A stretch of 64,000 nucleotides of DNA from Bradyrhizobium sp. ORS 375 (GTDB lineage: Bacteria > Pseudomonadota > Alphaproteobacteria > Rhizobiales > Xanthobacteraceae): positions 1 through 64,000 of the forward strand of contig NZ_CAFI01000420.1 of assembly GCF_000239775.1 (NCBI RefSeq), read 5' to 3'. A program made the position numbers and the translations under genes. The notes beneath the pieces are model-generated. The model was not told the DNA's origin and made no database searches. It was given only the letters and a program-made list of their open reading frames with translations. Positions 18,059 through 27,329 of this stretch are shown piece by piece; the stretch's first letter is position 1; the number at the start of each line of letters is the position of its first letter.

Positions 18059-18768
18059 TTCTCTCGTGCGCCGACGTCGCAAGACAGTTCATGCTGCCGA
18101 CGCAGGGATGTGCTGAGGTCGGTGCGCTTTTGTCAGTCACCGGGCTGGAGAACGTGGCGCGAGAGCTGTCGGCGCTACCCTGGCGATCCCGCGGGACGAA
18201 TTGATTGTGCCCTTGTAACCGACCGCCTCGCCACTCGGCGAGCGTCAAGCCATGTACCATCGGCTCCATCTCGCTGCTCCCGAACTTGCGTGGCTCAGAA
18301 GGATCGACGTCGAGATGGACGGCTACCAATGAATTGAGCCGCCGCGCTGGCTCCGCTCATCCTCTCGCGGAACAGCCGGCCGACAGAATGTGATTGCGTC
18401 ACGCAAATCTTGACTGCGTCCGGTGTCGAGGCCGTCAACGACCGGTTCTTCGTCGCTGCGGATGATGTCATGAAGCGTGCCCAAAATGCCCTTGACCGCG
18501 CCAATCGCGGAAGGCTCAGACGGACGCGCTGGCTTTCGGTCCACGCCAAGAGAATGGCGCACGGTCCAGACCGACGTTCTCAGTATAGTTCAGCGCAACA
18601 GTCAGCATCGTGGGCCCGCGCTCATGAGTTCAACTTGATAGCGTGACACTCAAGTTGGAAAAGTTCTTTGAAACATGCAGCCAATTACCGCTATCGACAA
18701 ACATCGCCGCAAGTGACATAGATTGCGCGTTAGTTGCGAATTGTTGTTTTAACATGCGTTAGTGTGCT
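18059..18768. other. Gene-poor stretch before bphP
   Basis: About 710 bases with no supported gene. Short frames exist on both strands, one of about 110 residues on minus at 17988-18329, but none shows a recognisable family or start signal. The direct repeat GCGTTAGT occurs at 18727-18734 and 18756-18763, close to the bphP start, and may belong to its promoter. Confidence 0.4.
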
Positions 18769-21033
18769 ATGGGTGCAGCCTCCAATGTCGCGGCTAGCAA
18801 TGTTGATCTGTCGAACTGCGATCGCGAGCTGATCCAGTATCCTGGAGCGATTCAGCCTCATGGCGTCCTTTTGGTCGTCGGAGAGCCCAGCCACGTCGTT
18901 CTCCAGGTTTCGGCAAATGTTGAGACTTTTCTCGGCCGGTCACAGGCCGAGGTTGTCGGCAGGCCCTTGGCGCAAGTGTTTGCCGCATCTGGTCGTCAAT
19001 TGATCGCCAGGATCGAGCGAGCCACTTTGGAAAGTGATCCTGCCTATATCCTGCGCGAAGCCTTTGCGGGGCAGAGCGGCGACGTCAACATCTTCGCGCA
19101 CCGAAGTGATGGCGTTCTGCTCATCGAGCTGGAAAAGGCAACCGAGCCCGAGCAGCCGCTGGCGGCAGACCTGTATTCGCCGTTGCGCACGATCATCTCG
19201 CGGCTTCAGGCGACGCCGACGCTGCAGGCCTTCTTCGATACGGCGCTCGAAGAGGTGCGAGCGTTCACAGGCTATGACCGCGTCCTTGCCTACCAATTCG
19301 CGGATGATGGCAGCGGGCATGTCATTGCCGAGGCGCGGCAAGAAACGCTTGAGCCATATCTCGGATTGCATTACCCCGCATCGGACATCCCGGCTCCGGC
19401 ACGGCGCATGTTCGGTCTGGGATGGCTGCGCCACCTGCCGGATGCGGATTACACGCCGGTCCCTCTCGTGCCCGAATTGCACCCCGAGACAGGACAGCCG
19501 ATCGATCTCAGCTACTCGATCCTGCGCAGCGTCTCCGTGATGTACTCGCAGTACCTCAAGAACATGGGCGTGCACTCGACCATGGTCATGCCGCTGATGA
19601 AAGCGGGCAAGTTGTGGGGCCTGATCTCGGCCATGCATCATGCTGGCCCGCGGCATGTTCCCTATGAACGGCGGATGGCCGCCGAATTCCTTGCACACAT
19701 GCTGTCGCTTCTCATGGCTTCCAAGGAGGACGGTGAACATTACGAAGCCCGCCTGCGCATGCGGTCCGTGACCGAACTTCTGGCCGAGAGGCTGATGCGC
19801 AGCACGGACATCCACGAGGCGCTTGCAGGTGATGCTGATGGGGGAAGCCTGCTCGATCAAGTTGACGCGGCAGGCGGCGCCATCGTGACGGACGGCCGCG
19901 TCACGTTGCTCGGCGAAACGCCGCTGGAGCGCGACGTAAAGGCGATCGTCGATTGGCTGTACCGTCGACCCGACCAGTTTCTTGCGTTCGATGAACTGGG
20001 CAAGGACTATCAGGCGGCGACGGCACTCCGGGCGCTGGCGAGTGGCCTGCTCGCGATCCGGCTCTCGAGCCGCAAGCCCGAGTTCCTGCTCTGGTTCAGG
20101 CCGGAGCAGGTGCAGGAGGTGACGTGGGCGGGCGATCCGAGCAAACCGGTAGAGATCGACGAGCAGGATGGCATGCTCAGGTTGCGTCCCCGGAATTCCT
20201 TCGCGCAATGGAAGGAGAGCGTCGCCGGACGGTCGCGGCCATGGCTGGAGCATGAGAGGGAGGCTGCGCAGAACCTCGGCCGCGCCCTGCTCGATGTCCG
20301 GCTCACGCAATTGGAGAAGATCGAGAAGGCCAACCGCGAGTTGACCGAGCTGAATACTGAGCTGGACAGCTTCGCCTACGCCGCTTCTCACGACCTGAAG
20401 GAGCCGATGCGCGGCATCCACCACCTGGCAACGTACTTGCGCCGAGGGCTCGACGGCGTGCTCACAGACGACGCCCGACAGCAGCTCGATACGATCAAGA
20501 AGTTGGCACGCCGGATGGATGATCTGATCGAGGCGCTTTTAAGCTACTCCCAGACAGGTCGAGCGGAGCTCGCAATCGAGCAGGTCGACCTCGATCAGCT
20601 GGTTGATGAGGTGCTGCTGGCCTGTCGCGAGCGGTTGGCCGAGACAGCCACCCAGGTGCGGCGGTCGCGATCGCTCGGTCTGGCGACTTGCGATCGGGTA
20701 CGCCTGCGCGAGGTATTCAGCAATCTGATCGGCAATGCCCTCAAGTACAATGACAAGCCGAGCCGGTGGATCGAGATCGGGTACGAGGACGGTACGCCGC
20801 GGCGTTATTTCGTCAGGGACAATGGGATCGGTCTGGCCGCCGCTGATCAGTCGCGCATCTTCCAGATCTTTCGCCGGCTGCATGGGCGAGATGAATTCGG
20901 AGGCGGGTCCGGCGCCGGGCTGACGATCGCGCGCAGGACTGTCGAGCGCCATGGCGGCCGGATGTGGGTGGTGTCAAGTTCAGGCCGCGGGGCATCGTTC
21001 TACTTTACGTTGGAGGCGGAGGAGCAACCATGA
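18769..21033 (+). CDS. bphP: Bacteriophytochrome histidine kinase
   Basis: A 754-residue red/far-red light sensor. The N-terminal segment VDLSNCDREL carries Cys18, the biliverdin attachment site, followed by a PAS domain (about 20-120), a GAF domain with the chromophore-pocket motif HYPASDIPAPAR and a PHY domain (about 320-500). The kinase region has the H-box ASHDLKEPMRGI, the N-box NLIGNALKYND, and G-boxes DNGIGLA and GSGAGLTIA. Length and order match the family. It would autophosphorylate in the light-dependent state and pass phosphate to the receiver that follows with a four-base ATGA overlap. The start is the first ATG of the frame, without a strong ribosome-binding site. Confidence 0.96.
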   Translation: MGAASNVAASNVDLSNCDRELIQYPGAIQPHGVLLVVGEPSHVVLQVSANVETFLGRSQAEVVGRPLAQVFAASGRQLIARIERATLESDPAYILREAFAGQSGDVNIFAHRSDGVLLIELEKATEPEQPLAADLYSPLRTIISRLQATPTLQAFFDTALEEVRAFTGYDRVLAYQFADDGSGHVIAEARQETLEPYLGLHYPASDIPAPARRMFGLGWLRHLPDADYTPVPLVPELHPETGQPIDLSYSILRSVSVMYSQYLKNMGVHSTMVMPLMKAGKLWGLISAMHHAGPRHVPYERRMAAEFLAHMLSLLMASKEDGEHYEARLRMRSVTELLAERLMRSTDIHEALAGDADGGSLLDQVDAAGGAIVTDGRVTLLGETPLERDVKAIVDWLYRRPDQFLAFDELGKDYQAATALRALASGLLAIRLSSRKPEFLLWFRPEQVQEVTWAGDPSKPVEIDEQDGMLRLRPRNSFAQWKESVAGRSRPWLEHEREAAQNLGRALLDVRLTQLEKIEKANRELTELNTELDSFAYAASHDLKEPMRGIHHLATYLRRGLDGVLTDDARQQLDTIKKLARRMDDLIEALLSYSQTGRAELAIEQVDLDQLVDEVLLACRERLAETATQVRRSRSLGLATCDRVRLREVFSNLIGNALKYNDKPSRWIEIGYEDGTPRRYFVRDNGIGLAAADQSRIFQIFRRLHGRDEFGGGSGAGLTIARRTVERHGGRMWVVSSSGRGASFYFTLEAEEQP

Positions 21034-21488
21034 ACTTTCGGCCGATCATCTCCATCGAGGACAGCGACGAGGATTTTGCTGCCTTGACCCACGCCCTCCG
21101 CGCCGCCGGAGTACCCAATTCGCTGGAGCGTTGCCAGAGCGGCGCGGCGGCGATGGCGCTGCTGCGATCGCCGGATGGATGCCCACTTGCTGATCGCGCC
21201 TCTCTCATTCTTCTCGATCTCAACCTGCCGGGCTCCGACGGCTTGGCGCTGTTGAGTGAATTCCGCAGCCAGGATCCGAAGCGGCTCGTCCCGGTCGTCG
21301 TCCTGTCGACGTCTGGGCACCGCAAGGAGATCGACGAGTGCTACCGCGCCGGCGCCAACGCCTATGTCGTCAAGCCGTTCGATCTCGACGAGTGGGAAAG
21401 CAAGGTTGGCAAGCTCGCGAATTTCTGGCTGCACGCGGCGGAGTTGCCGACGCGCCCGAGGGCCGATGGCGGTGGAAGAAGGGCATGA
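21030..21488 (+). CDS. Single-domain response regulator of the bacteriophytochrome operon
   Basis: A 152-residue CheY-like receiver with no output domain. The acidic pocket is IEDSDED, the phosphoacceptor aspartate is in LILLDLNLPGSDG, the switch threonine/serine region is VVVLSTSG and the conserved lysine is in VVKPFD. The ATG overlaps the bphP stop (ATGA) and GGAGGCGGAGGAG lies just before it, so translation is coupled. Such stand-alone receivers are the usual first phosphate acceptor of bacteriophytochromes. The C-terminal about 25 residues are low-complexity and basic. Confidence 0.94.
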   Translation: MNFRPIISIEDSDEDFAALTHALRAAGVPNSLERCQSGAAAMALLRSPDGCPLADRASLILLDLNLPGSDGLALLSEFRSQDPKRLVPVVVLSTSGHRKEIDECYRAGANAYVVKPFDLDEWESKVGKLANFWLHAAELPTRPRADGGGRRA

Positions 21489-23617
21489 CGAACCGCCAAG
21501 TGCTTGTGATTGACGACAGTCCCGAGGACCGGCGAGTTGCCTGTGACGTATTGAATGGCGCTGACTACGATGTCGTAGAGGCCGTAGACGGGCCACGTGG
21601 CCTTGATGCGGCACGGACGCTGCAGCCGGCCTGCATCTTGCTCGATCATGGCCTGCCCGACGTCGATGGCCTCGACGTGCTTCGGACGCTCTCGATCGAT
21701 CTTGCCTGGCAGACGCCCGTTGTGATGATGACCGGCAGCCGCGACCCGAGGATCGGCGCCTCCGCAATCAAGCTCGGCGCCGAGGACTTCGTGGTCAAGT
21801 CCGATATCGAGATAACCCTTCTGCAGACCGTGCGGCATTCAATGGAGCGGTTTGCCCTGCGTCGCGCCAACCATGACGCTGCAACGCGGAACTGCGAGCT
21901 CGCCGCGCTTGCTTCCGCCTGTCCACTGGCGCTGATGACCGTTTCGCGGAATGGGGAAGTGCGGACATGGAATACGGTGGCGGAGCTGCTGTATGGCTAT
22001 CACTCCGACGCGATCATCGGTCGGCCAGTCGAAACATTGTGGGTGTCCAGCGAACAGGAAGCCCACCGCATCCTCTATGAAGAGGCGATTCAGAACCCGC
22101 GCGGAATGGAATCGCGACATCTGAGAGAGGACGGGCGGATGATCGACGTCTCCGTGTCGGTTGCGGCCATCAAGCAGCCGGACGGCTCGGTCAGCGGATT
22201 TGCGACCTGTGTGGAGGACATTTCCCGGCGCAAGATGGGCGAACGCGATCTAGCGTTGAGCGAACAGCGACTGCGAATGGCGGCGGAGGTAGGCCGCATC
22301 GGCACCTTCGAGTGGAACATCAAGTCCGATGTCGTGACATGGTCCGATGTCATGGCACAAAATGCGGGAATGAGCCCAGGCCAGTTCGGCGGCACTCTCG
22401 CCGCCTTCAGGCAGCTGGTCGAGTCCGACGACCTTCCACGGGTCGAGAGCTGCATCGCGAGAGCGCTAGAAGACGAACAGCCCTACGAGATCGAATTTCG
22501 GATGCGCAAGCCAGATGGCAGCATTCGTTTCGCGCAGACCCGGGGCGCTGTCCTTGGCGACGAGCAGGGCGCCGCGGAGCGAATATTCGGCATCGACATG
22601 GACGTGACCTCCAGCAGGCTGGCGGAGGCCGCACTACGCGAAAGCGAACTGCGGCTGAGTATGGCGCAATCTGCGGCGAAAATCGGAATCTGGGACTGGC
22701 ATATCTTGTCCAATACGACAGCTTTCAATTCTGTTTACTACGAATTGTATGGCCTGCCGCCTGACACGCCTAACAATTACGCGGATTTCCTTGCGCGGGT
22801 TCATCCAACTGACCGGAGCCACGTCGACGAATCCATGAAAGCAGCTCTCGCCAGCGAGCGGCCCTACGAGGCGGAGTACCGTATCCAGCGTGCGGACGAC
22901 GGCGAGACACGATGGTTTGCCGCGAAAGGCGAAGTCCTCTTCGACCGCGAGGAAAAGCCAATCCGCGCGCTGGGTGCCGTTTTTGACATCACTGAAAGAA
23001 AGCGGGCCGAACAACATGCCAAGCTCTTAAGCGGCGAGGTGAACCATCGCGCCAAGAACTTGCTCGACGTCGTCCGCAACGTTGCGCGTCGGACAGCAGC
23101 CACAACGATCGGCGAATTTCGCGAGAAGTTTGACAAACGGTTATCAGCGCTGTCGATCGGGCAAGACCTTTTGGTCAGACGTGAATGGAAGGGCGTGAGC
23201 TTGGAAGAGCTGGTCCGCACGCAGTTGGAAGCATTCATGGATATTGATCGCGTTCGATTCGACGGACCGGATCTCGCGATCAATCCAAGGGCTTCGGAAT
23301 GCATTGGAATGTCGCTGCACGAGCTTGCGACGAACGCCGGGAAATATGGGGCTCTCTCGAACCAGGAGGGAAGCATACGCATCTCATGGAGCCTGGATGC
23401 TCAGGACGACGCCCCGCAGCGGTTTTCCATGACTTGGCGGGAAATCGATGGTCCCGCGCTGGATGCGCCCAAGCACCGGGGGTTCGGCTCCACCGTGCTC
23501 GAGGAGATATCTCGATGGACGTTGTCTGCCGACGTCGTACTCGACTTTCGTCCCGCTGGCTTGGTCTGGCGTCTGTCGTGCCCGATCGACCGGGTCGTCG
23601 CGGATGCGTTCGGCTAG
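21485..23617 (+). CDS. Receiver-PAS-HWE hybrid sensor kinase
   Basis: A 710-residue protein. Residues 1-120 are a receiver domain (VLVIDDSPED, phosphoacceptor in ILLDHGLPDVDG). Three PAS-type domains follow (about 140-260, 270-390 and 400-520), ending in FDITERKRAEQHA. The H-box is EVNHRAKNLLDVV, the N-box ELATNAGKYGAL and the WREIDGP tripeptide places it in the HWE family. Its ATG overlaps the preceding receiver stop (ATGA), so all three genes are one coupled operon. It probably takes phosphate from the upstream signalling chain on its own receiver and modulates a further HWE output; the downstream target is not in the operon. Confidence 0.92.
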   Translation: MTNRQVLVIDDSPEDRRVACDVLNGADYDVVEAVDGPRGLDAARTLQPACILLDHGLPDVDGLDVLRTLSIDLAWQTPVVMMTGSRDPRIGASAIKLGAEDFVVKSDIEITLLQTVRHSMERFALRRANHDAATRNCELAALASACPLALMTVSRNGEVRTWNTVAELLYGYHSDAIIGRPVETLWVSSEQEAHRILYEEAIQNPRGMESRHLREDGRMIDVSVSVAAIKQPDGSVSGFATCVEDISRRKMGERDLALSEQRLRMAAEVGRIGTFEWNIKSDVVTWSDVMAQNAGMSPGQFGGTLAAFRQLVESDDLPRVESCIARALEDEQPYEIEFRMRKPDGSIRFAQTRGAVLGDEQGAAERIFGIDMDVTSSRLAEAALRESELRLSMAQSAAKIGIWDWHILSNTTAFNSVYYELYGLPPDTPNNYADFLARVHPTDRSHVDESMKAALASERPYEAEYRIQRADDGETRWFAAKGEVLFDREEKPIRALGAVFDITERKRAEQHAKLLSGEVNHRAKNLLDVVRNVARRTAATTIGEFREKFDKRLSALSIGQDLLVRREWKGVSLEELVRTQLEAFMDIDRVRFDGPDLAINPRASECIGMSLHELATNAGKYGALSNQEGSIRISWSLDAQDDAPQRFSMTWREIDGPALDAPKHRGFGSTVLEEISRWTLSADVVLDFRPAGLVWRLSCPIDRVVADAFG

Positions 23618-23837
23618 CCGGCTGCGGCCCGAAGCGCTGGGGCTGGGTCACCCGCCGGCGACCTGTGATGTGCCGATTGCGCTGGCCTCGTAGAGGCATG
23701 TTCTTGGGAGACTGACTGCCGCCATCCGAATTGGTGCAAGAAGCCATTCTGCGATCCCGGATGGGAGCGTGAAGATGGCGTCCGAACTGCGCGACGCACG
23801 CGCGGCATAGAATCATTGGGCCAATGAAGACCTCCAC

Positions 23838-25160
23838 TCATGCCGTAGTGTTTTCCGGCATTGTCCTCGGCACCGGGCGCGATCGTCCGTAGACGAGAGC
23901 GGCCAATCCGGCACAGATCAGGAGCGCGAGAAAATCCCACAACAATCCAACCGGACCGGGCTTCAGCACCATGATTGTGCCCAGCGACACCGTCCCCGCC
24001 GCACCGACGATCTGAGCGAAGCGCCGGATCGCAACCGGGTCGCTCTGAAAGCTCATGAGCAGGCTTGCGGGCTGGTACAGGCCTGTCGCGATGATGATGA
24101 GAGCTGCAACCGGTCCCGCGCTTGCGGGAACGACGTTGTTGTGGCCGAGCAGCAGTGAAAACACCAACGGCGTGTCAAGCGCGACCACAGCGGCCGGTAT
24201 CGCTGAGGCAAGGACGCAGAGCGCGACGAGCTGATGGAACAGGCGGTTTGCCGCAGCCGGATCGGATGCGACGACCAAGCGGCTGTGCTGCGGCAGGGCG
24301 ATCTCGGCCAGCGTGCGCGATCCGGCCATGACGAGCCTCGCGACCTTCATGACGCTGTCGAAAATCACGAGCGTCGGACCCACGCCATAAGCGAAGGAAA
24401 CCGCCGCATAGGGCACGTTGAGGACCATCAGGTCTGCGCAGCCCGAGAGCAATGAGGTGCGGGCGACATGAAACCGGCCTGTCCACGGGACCATGGCTTC
24501 GGTCAGCGCGCGGGTGCCGATTCTCTGGATGAGACGACTGAATGCGAATGCCGAGAAGATCGTCAGTGTGCTTGCCGCAAGCGCGGCGAACAGCAGAAAG
24601 CTGCCCGAAACCCAGAGCACGCCGAGCAAGATGAACTGGCAGCTCCGATGAAGGAGAGACCATCGGACGAACTTGCTCGACAGGTCGACCGCGAATGACG
24701 ACGACTGCAGATCGAAAGCCCAGAAGTTCGTCATAAGGGCAAACAGCAGATAGAGCGCATTCGATATGGTGTAGGTCCCGCCCTGCCACAAGCTCATCAA
24801 GGCTGGAACGCCGAAGGATGCTGCAGCGATGACTCCCATCTGCGAGGCAAGCAGTAATTTCACATAGGACAGGGGAGCCTTGCCGACGGTGAAACTCTGG
24901 CGCAGTTCGGCGAACAGAACCCTGCCGACGACCTGGTCGAGCGGCTGAACGTAGACCGAGATCGCAGTCAGGAAGACCACGATTGCGTAGTCCTCGCGCG
25001 GTAGAACGCGCGAGAGGGTCAGAAGAAGAGCAAGCGAATAAAGAATGTTGGCCGCGGTGTTGGCTGAGTGCAGAACGCCGAAACTCTGCATCAGCCGTGT
25101 CAGGCGATAGCGCCCGGGCAAGGGCTGTACAGGACGGTCATCGGCGTCGATTTCCACCAT
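23838..25160 (-). CDS. Polysaccharide flippase, Wzx-like integral membrane protein
   Basis: A 440-residue protein with about 11-12 hydrophobic segments (for example LFALMTNFWAFDL and PVAALIIIATGLYQPASLLM) and almost no soluble domain. The layout fits the polysaccharide transporter/MATE-like superfamily, whose members flip lipid-linked oligosaccharides across the inner membrane. Sequence divergence in this family is high, so the assignment rests on topology and its place at the edge of an ExoY/Wzy/ExoF cluster. It is convergent with the light-signalling operon (220-base gap) and has a Crp-type gene 40 bases upstream on the same strand. No catalytic residues are expected. Confidence 0.72.
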   Translation of the reverse strand: MVEIDADDRPVQPLPGRYRLTRLMQSFGVLHSANTAANILYSLALLLTLSRVLPREDYAIVVFLTAISVYVQPLDQVVGRVLFAELRQSFTVGKAPLSYVKLLLASQMGVIAAASFGVPALMSLWQGGTYTISNALYLLFALMTNFWAFDLQSSSFAVDLSSKFVRWSLLHRSCQFILLGVLWVSGSFLLFAALAASTLTIFSAFAFSRLIQRIGTRALTEAMVPWTGRFHVARTSLLSGCADLMVLNVPYAAVSFAYGVGPTLVIFDSVMKVARLVMAGSRTLAEIALPQHSRLVVASDPAAANRLFHQLVALCVLASAIPAAVVALDTPLVFSLLLGHNNVVPASAGPVAALIIIATGLYQPASLLMSFQSDPVAIRRFAQIVGAAGTVSLGTIMVLKPGPVGLLWDFLALLICAGLAALVYGRSRPVPRTMPENTTA

Positions 25161-25200
25161 ACCGGAGCTTCCCCGTGGCAGGGCTCATCGCCACCATCCG

Positions 25201-25998
25201 CTAGTGGCGGCGGCAGGCTTGCTCGGCCATGTCACTGTGACGGGCGGGTTGGGCCGGACCCATCGGCGTTCGCCAGTCGGTGATCCCGTCATATTCGCAC
25301 AGCGCCTCGAGCTGTCCTCGACGAATGACCTGCGTCCATCCGTTGGACATATCGGCGAGACCCGCCTCACGAAGCTGCTTGAGCATGCGGCTGACATGCA
25401 CGACGCTCAGTCCGAGCGCGTCTGCCAGCATTTCCTGCGTGAGCGGAAGTGCGAACGCGCCATCATCGACAAGTCCGATGGCGGACAGGCGGTCGTGCAT
25501 CTCGAGAATGAAGTGAGCCAGCCGCTGACAGGCATTCTGGCAACCGAGACGCCTGATCTGGTTGCGAATGTAGCCGAGCTGTTGGCGCGCCATCAGAAGT
25601 TCGAGGCGATCGAGATCATGCGGGCTGCCCATCCGGTCATCGGTCAAGGCCCTGCTCATTTCGACCAGATCGACCGAGGTGACCGCCAGAATCCCCTCAG
25701 GGGTCACGGGGCCAAGACAGCCGAACGGATCGAGCGGATCCCCTGGAAGGACGAAACCGAAAATCTGGCGACGTCCGTCAGCCAGATAGGCGTGACGAAG
25801 GGCCCAGCCGGACAGGAGGAAGCGAGACCCGCGGCCGAGGTCGCCTTGCTCGGCCAGAAGCGTTCCCTTCGCACGCCTCTCATATCGGGTCGCCAGTTTC
25901 CGGATGCGGCTTTGCTCGAGTTCCGTGAGATCAAAGGCGGAGCTGATCCGTCTTGTGAGCACATCGCCGACGACATCCCGACTCGACAACTGCGACAT
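25201..25998 (-). CDS. Crp/Fnr family transcription regulator (FLADGRRQI-type)
   Basis: A 265-residue regulator beginning at ATG 25998, behind a GAGG nine bases upstream (a GTG five codons earlier is also open). The cyclic-nucleotide-fold N-terminal domain carries YLADGRRQIFGFVLPGDPL. The C-terminal winged helix has the recognition helix LTQEMLADALGLSVVHVSRM and a LKQLREAG tail. It closely resembles the regulator at 42457-43167, the other end of the polysaccharide cluster. It lies 40 bases upstream of the flippase on the same strand. The ligand is not identified. The C-terminal 45 residues are an unconserved extension. Confidence 0.85.
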   Translation of the reverse strand: MSQLSSRDVVGDVLTRRISSAFDLTELEQSRIRKLATRYERRAKGTLLAEQGDLGRGSRFLLSGWALRHAYLADGRRQIFGFVLPGDPLDPFGCLGPVTPEGILAVTSVDLVEMSRALTDDRMGSPHDLDRLELLMARQQLGYIRNQIRRLGCQNACQRLAHFILEMHDRLSAIGLVDDGAFALPLTQEMLADALGLSVVHVSRMLKQLREAGLADMSNGWTQVIRRGQLEALCEYDGITDWRTPMGPAQPARHSDMAEQACRRH

Positions 25999-26346
25999 GA
26001 TGCAACACCTCACTAGGACAATATGACCAGTTACCGCCTCACCTGACGCCTCATCCCGGCTTTTGTTTCTATTTGCATTGCATTGCGAAACGACGTTCGG
26101 AGCAAGCCGCCGCTGAACGCGGCTCGCACTGACGGCTCACGGCGCTGTGGCCGAGAGCTCTGATCAGAAGGACGAGACGTCGTCTCGCGAAATCGTCCGC
26201 GAGAGGTTTCATATGTTAACAGCACGACGCAGTCAGTGATCGCGACTGCGCAATTGAAGGGCGTTCTGCTGCAACAATGGTCATCAACAATAAGGTCTGT
26301 CGCAAGCGGCGTAGCTCGCTGCTAGGTTGTCCAGAACGGCGGTTGG
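25999..26346. other. Intergenic region with palindromes
   Basis: A 348-base gap between the zinc-ribbon gene and the Crp gene, both on minus. It contains the near-palindrome CGAGACGTCGTCTCG at 26173-26187 and the inverted repeat CGCAGTC/GACTGCG at 26228-26250, which could be a weak terminator for the upstream operon. The promoter of the downstream Crp gene should lie here. No gene is supported. Confidence 0.45.
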
Positions 26347-26577
26347 TCATGAAAGCACCTCCGGCAGCGGATCAGATCCGAAATGTCGCCCGAGCGAAGT
26401 TGGACCAGAATAGAGTTTCCGCGCAATGCGCGTCGCGAATCCCTGGAGCTCAGACCAGGTACAGACGGACCCGCCGCATCGCGCGCAACTCAGAACGGCC
26501 TCGGGCGTCAGCTCCTCTGGAGGAGTCAAAGCCGAGCCGTTACACGTTCGACACCGATAGCGAGGAGGCGTCATCAT
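26347..26577 (-). CDS. Small zinc-ribbon protein coupled to a Crp regulator
   Basis: A 76-residue protein with two CxxC pairs, in RCRTCNG and CARCGGSV, separated by about 22 residues, the geometry of a treble-clef or rubredoxin-like zinc ribbon. The remainder is basic. Its ATG overlaps the stop codon of the Crp-type gene by four bases (ATGA), so it is translated with it, which supports a real gene despite its size. No signal peptide is present, so it should act in the cytoplasm, perhaps as a partner or cofactor of the regulator or of a glycan enzyme. I did not recognise a named family. Confidence is for the coding call. Confidence 0.72.
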   Translation of the reverse strand: MMTPPRYRCRTCNGSALTPPEELTPEAVLSCARCGGSVCTWSELQGFATRIARKLYSGPTSLGRHFGSDPLPEVLS

Positions 26578-27329
26578 TGGTCAGACCTCAGGTGGCCGAG
26601 AGCGGCCACCGGCGCATAGGTACCAGCTGCCGCCTTCTCCAGGCGTTGACGATCCACCACCAGGACGCATCGCCGCTTCGATCGGATGATCTGCTGACCC
26701 TCAAGAAGATGAAGCACCGCGGTCACCCCTGCGCGATTCGCTCCAACCTTCCTGGCCAATTCGTCCTGGGTGATGGATATCTCGTCGCCCAGACTGCGAT
26801 CGTGGTGAATGAGGATGCCACGAGCGACGCGGGCCTCAAGCGAACCGAACGTCGTCGCGACGACGGCGTTGTAGGACTGCAACAAAGCCTGGTGAATGTA
26901 GAACAACATCCGGCTTCTCAGGACCGGAGTTTGAGGCAGAAGTTGTATCAGAACGCTTGCTGCGACCCGACGTCCCCGTCCGTCGGTCTGCATGATGCAG
27001 TTGTTGGTGTCCGCTGCGACGCCGAGCAGGATGCAGGCACCGACTACGCCCTCCGCGCCGACGACGGCAACCTCAACCGGTCGCATGCTTCCCGTCGACA
27101 TCACCGATGCCCAGCCTTCGTCGAGGAAAACGGCGTGAATGATCGGCTGGTGCTTTTCAATCAACCGCTCGTTTGCACGCAGCTTGACCGGATGGAGTAC
27201 GGGACCGAGCGCGTCCAATTCATGGCCAGGGAGCTTGTCGAGTAGCGCATTGCGCGACATTGGTGACGATCTCTGCCCGGTCGTCAGAGACGGCTCTGAA
27301 TTCTGGAGGGTGGGCGCAGGTCGGTTCAT
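26574..27329 (-). CDS. Crp/Fnr family transcription regulator embedded in the exopolysaccharide operon
   Basis: A 251-residue protein. The region MSRNALLDKLPGHELDAL (from residue 24) matches the beginning of other members, but the ATG at 27329 overlaps the acyltransferase stop (ATGA) and has a GGAG seven bases before it, so translation from 27329 is favoured, giving a 23-residue leader. The sensory fold spans about 35-150 and the recognition helix is in DELARKVGANRAGVTAVL near 205-225. It is the third gene of a coupled minus-strand set (glycosyltransferase, acyltransferase, regulator, zinc ribbon). Regulators translated in the middle of a biosynthetic operon often feed back on it (inference). 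Confidence 0.86.
   Translation of the reverse strand: MNRPAPTLQNSEPSLTTGQRSSPMSRNALLDKLPGHELDALGPVLHPVKLRANERLIEKHQPIIHAVFLDEGWASVMSTGSMRPVEVAVVGAEGVVGACILLGVAADTNNCIMQTDGRGRRVAASVLIQLLPQTPVLRSRMLFYIHQALLQSYNAVVATTFGSLEARVARGILIHHDRSLGDEISITQDELARKVGANRAGVTAVLHLLEGQQIIRSKRRCVLVVDRQRLEKAAAGTYAPVAALGHLRSDQ

Noticed and set aside
17988-18329. A 113-residue minus-strand frame after the outer-membrane protein
   Set aside because: It overlaps the terminator hairpin and the end of the barrel gene, with no recognisable domain or ribosome-binding site.
18940-20424. A 494-residue minus-strand frame antisense to bphP
   Set aside because: It has no domain signature; bphP on the plus strand has complete phytochrome motifs.
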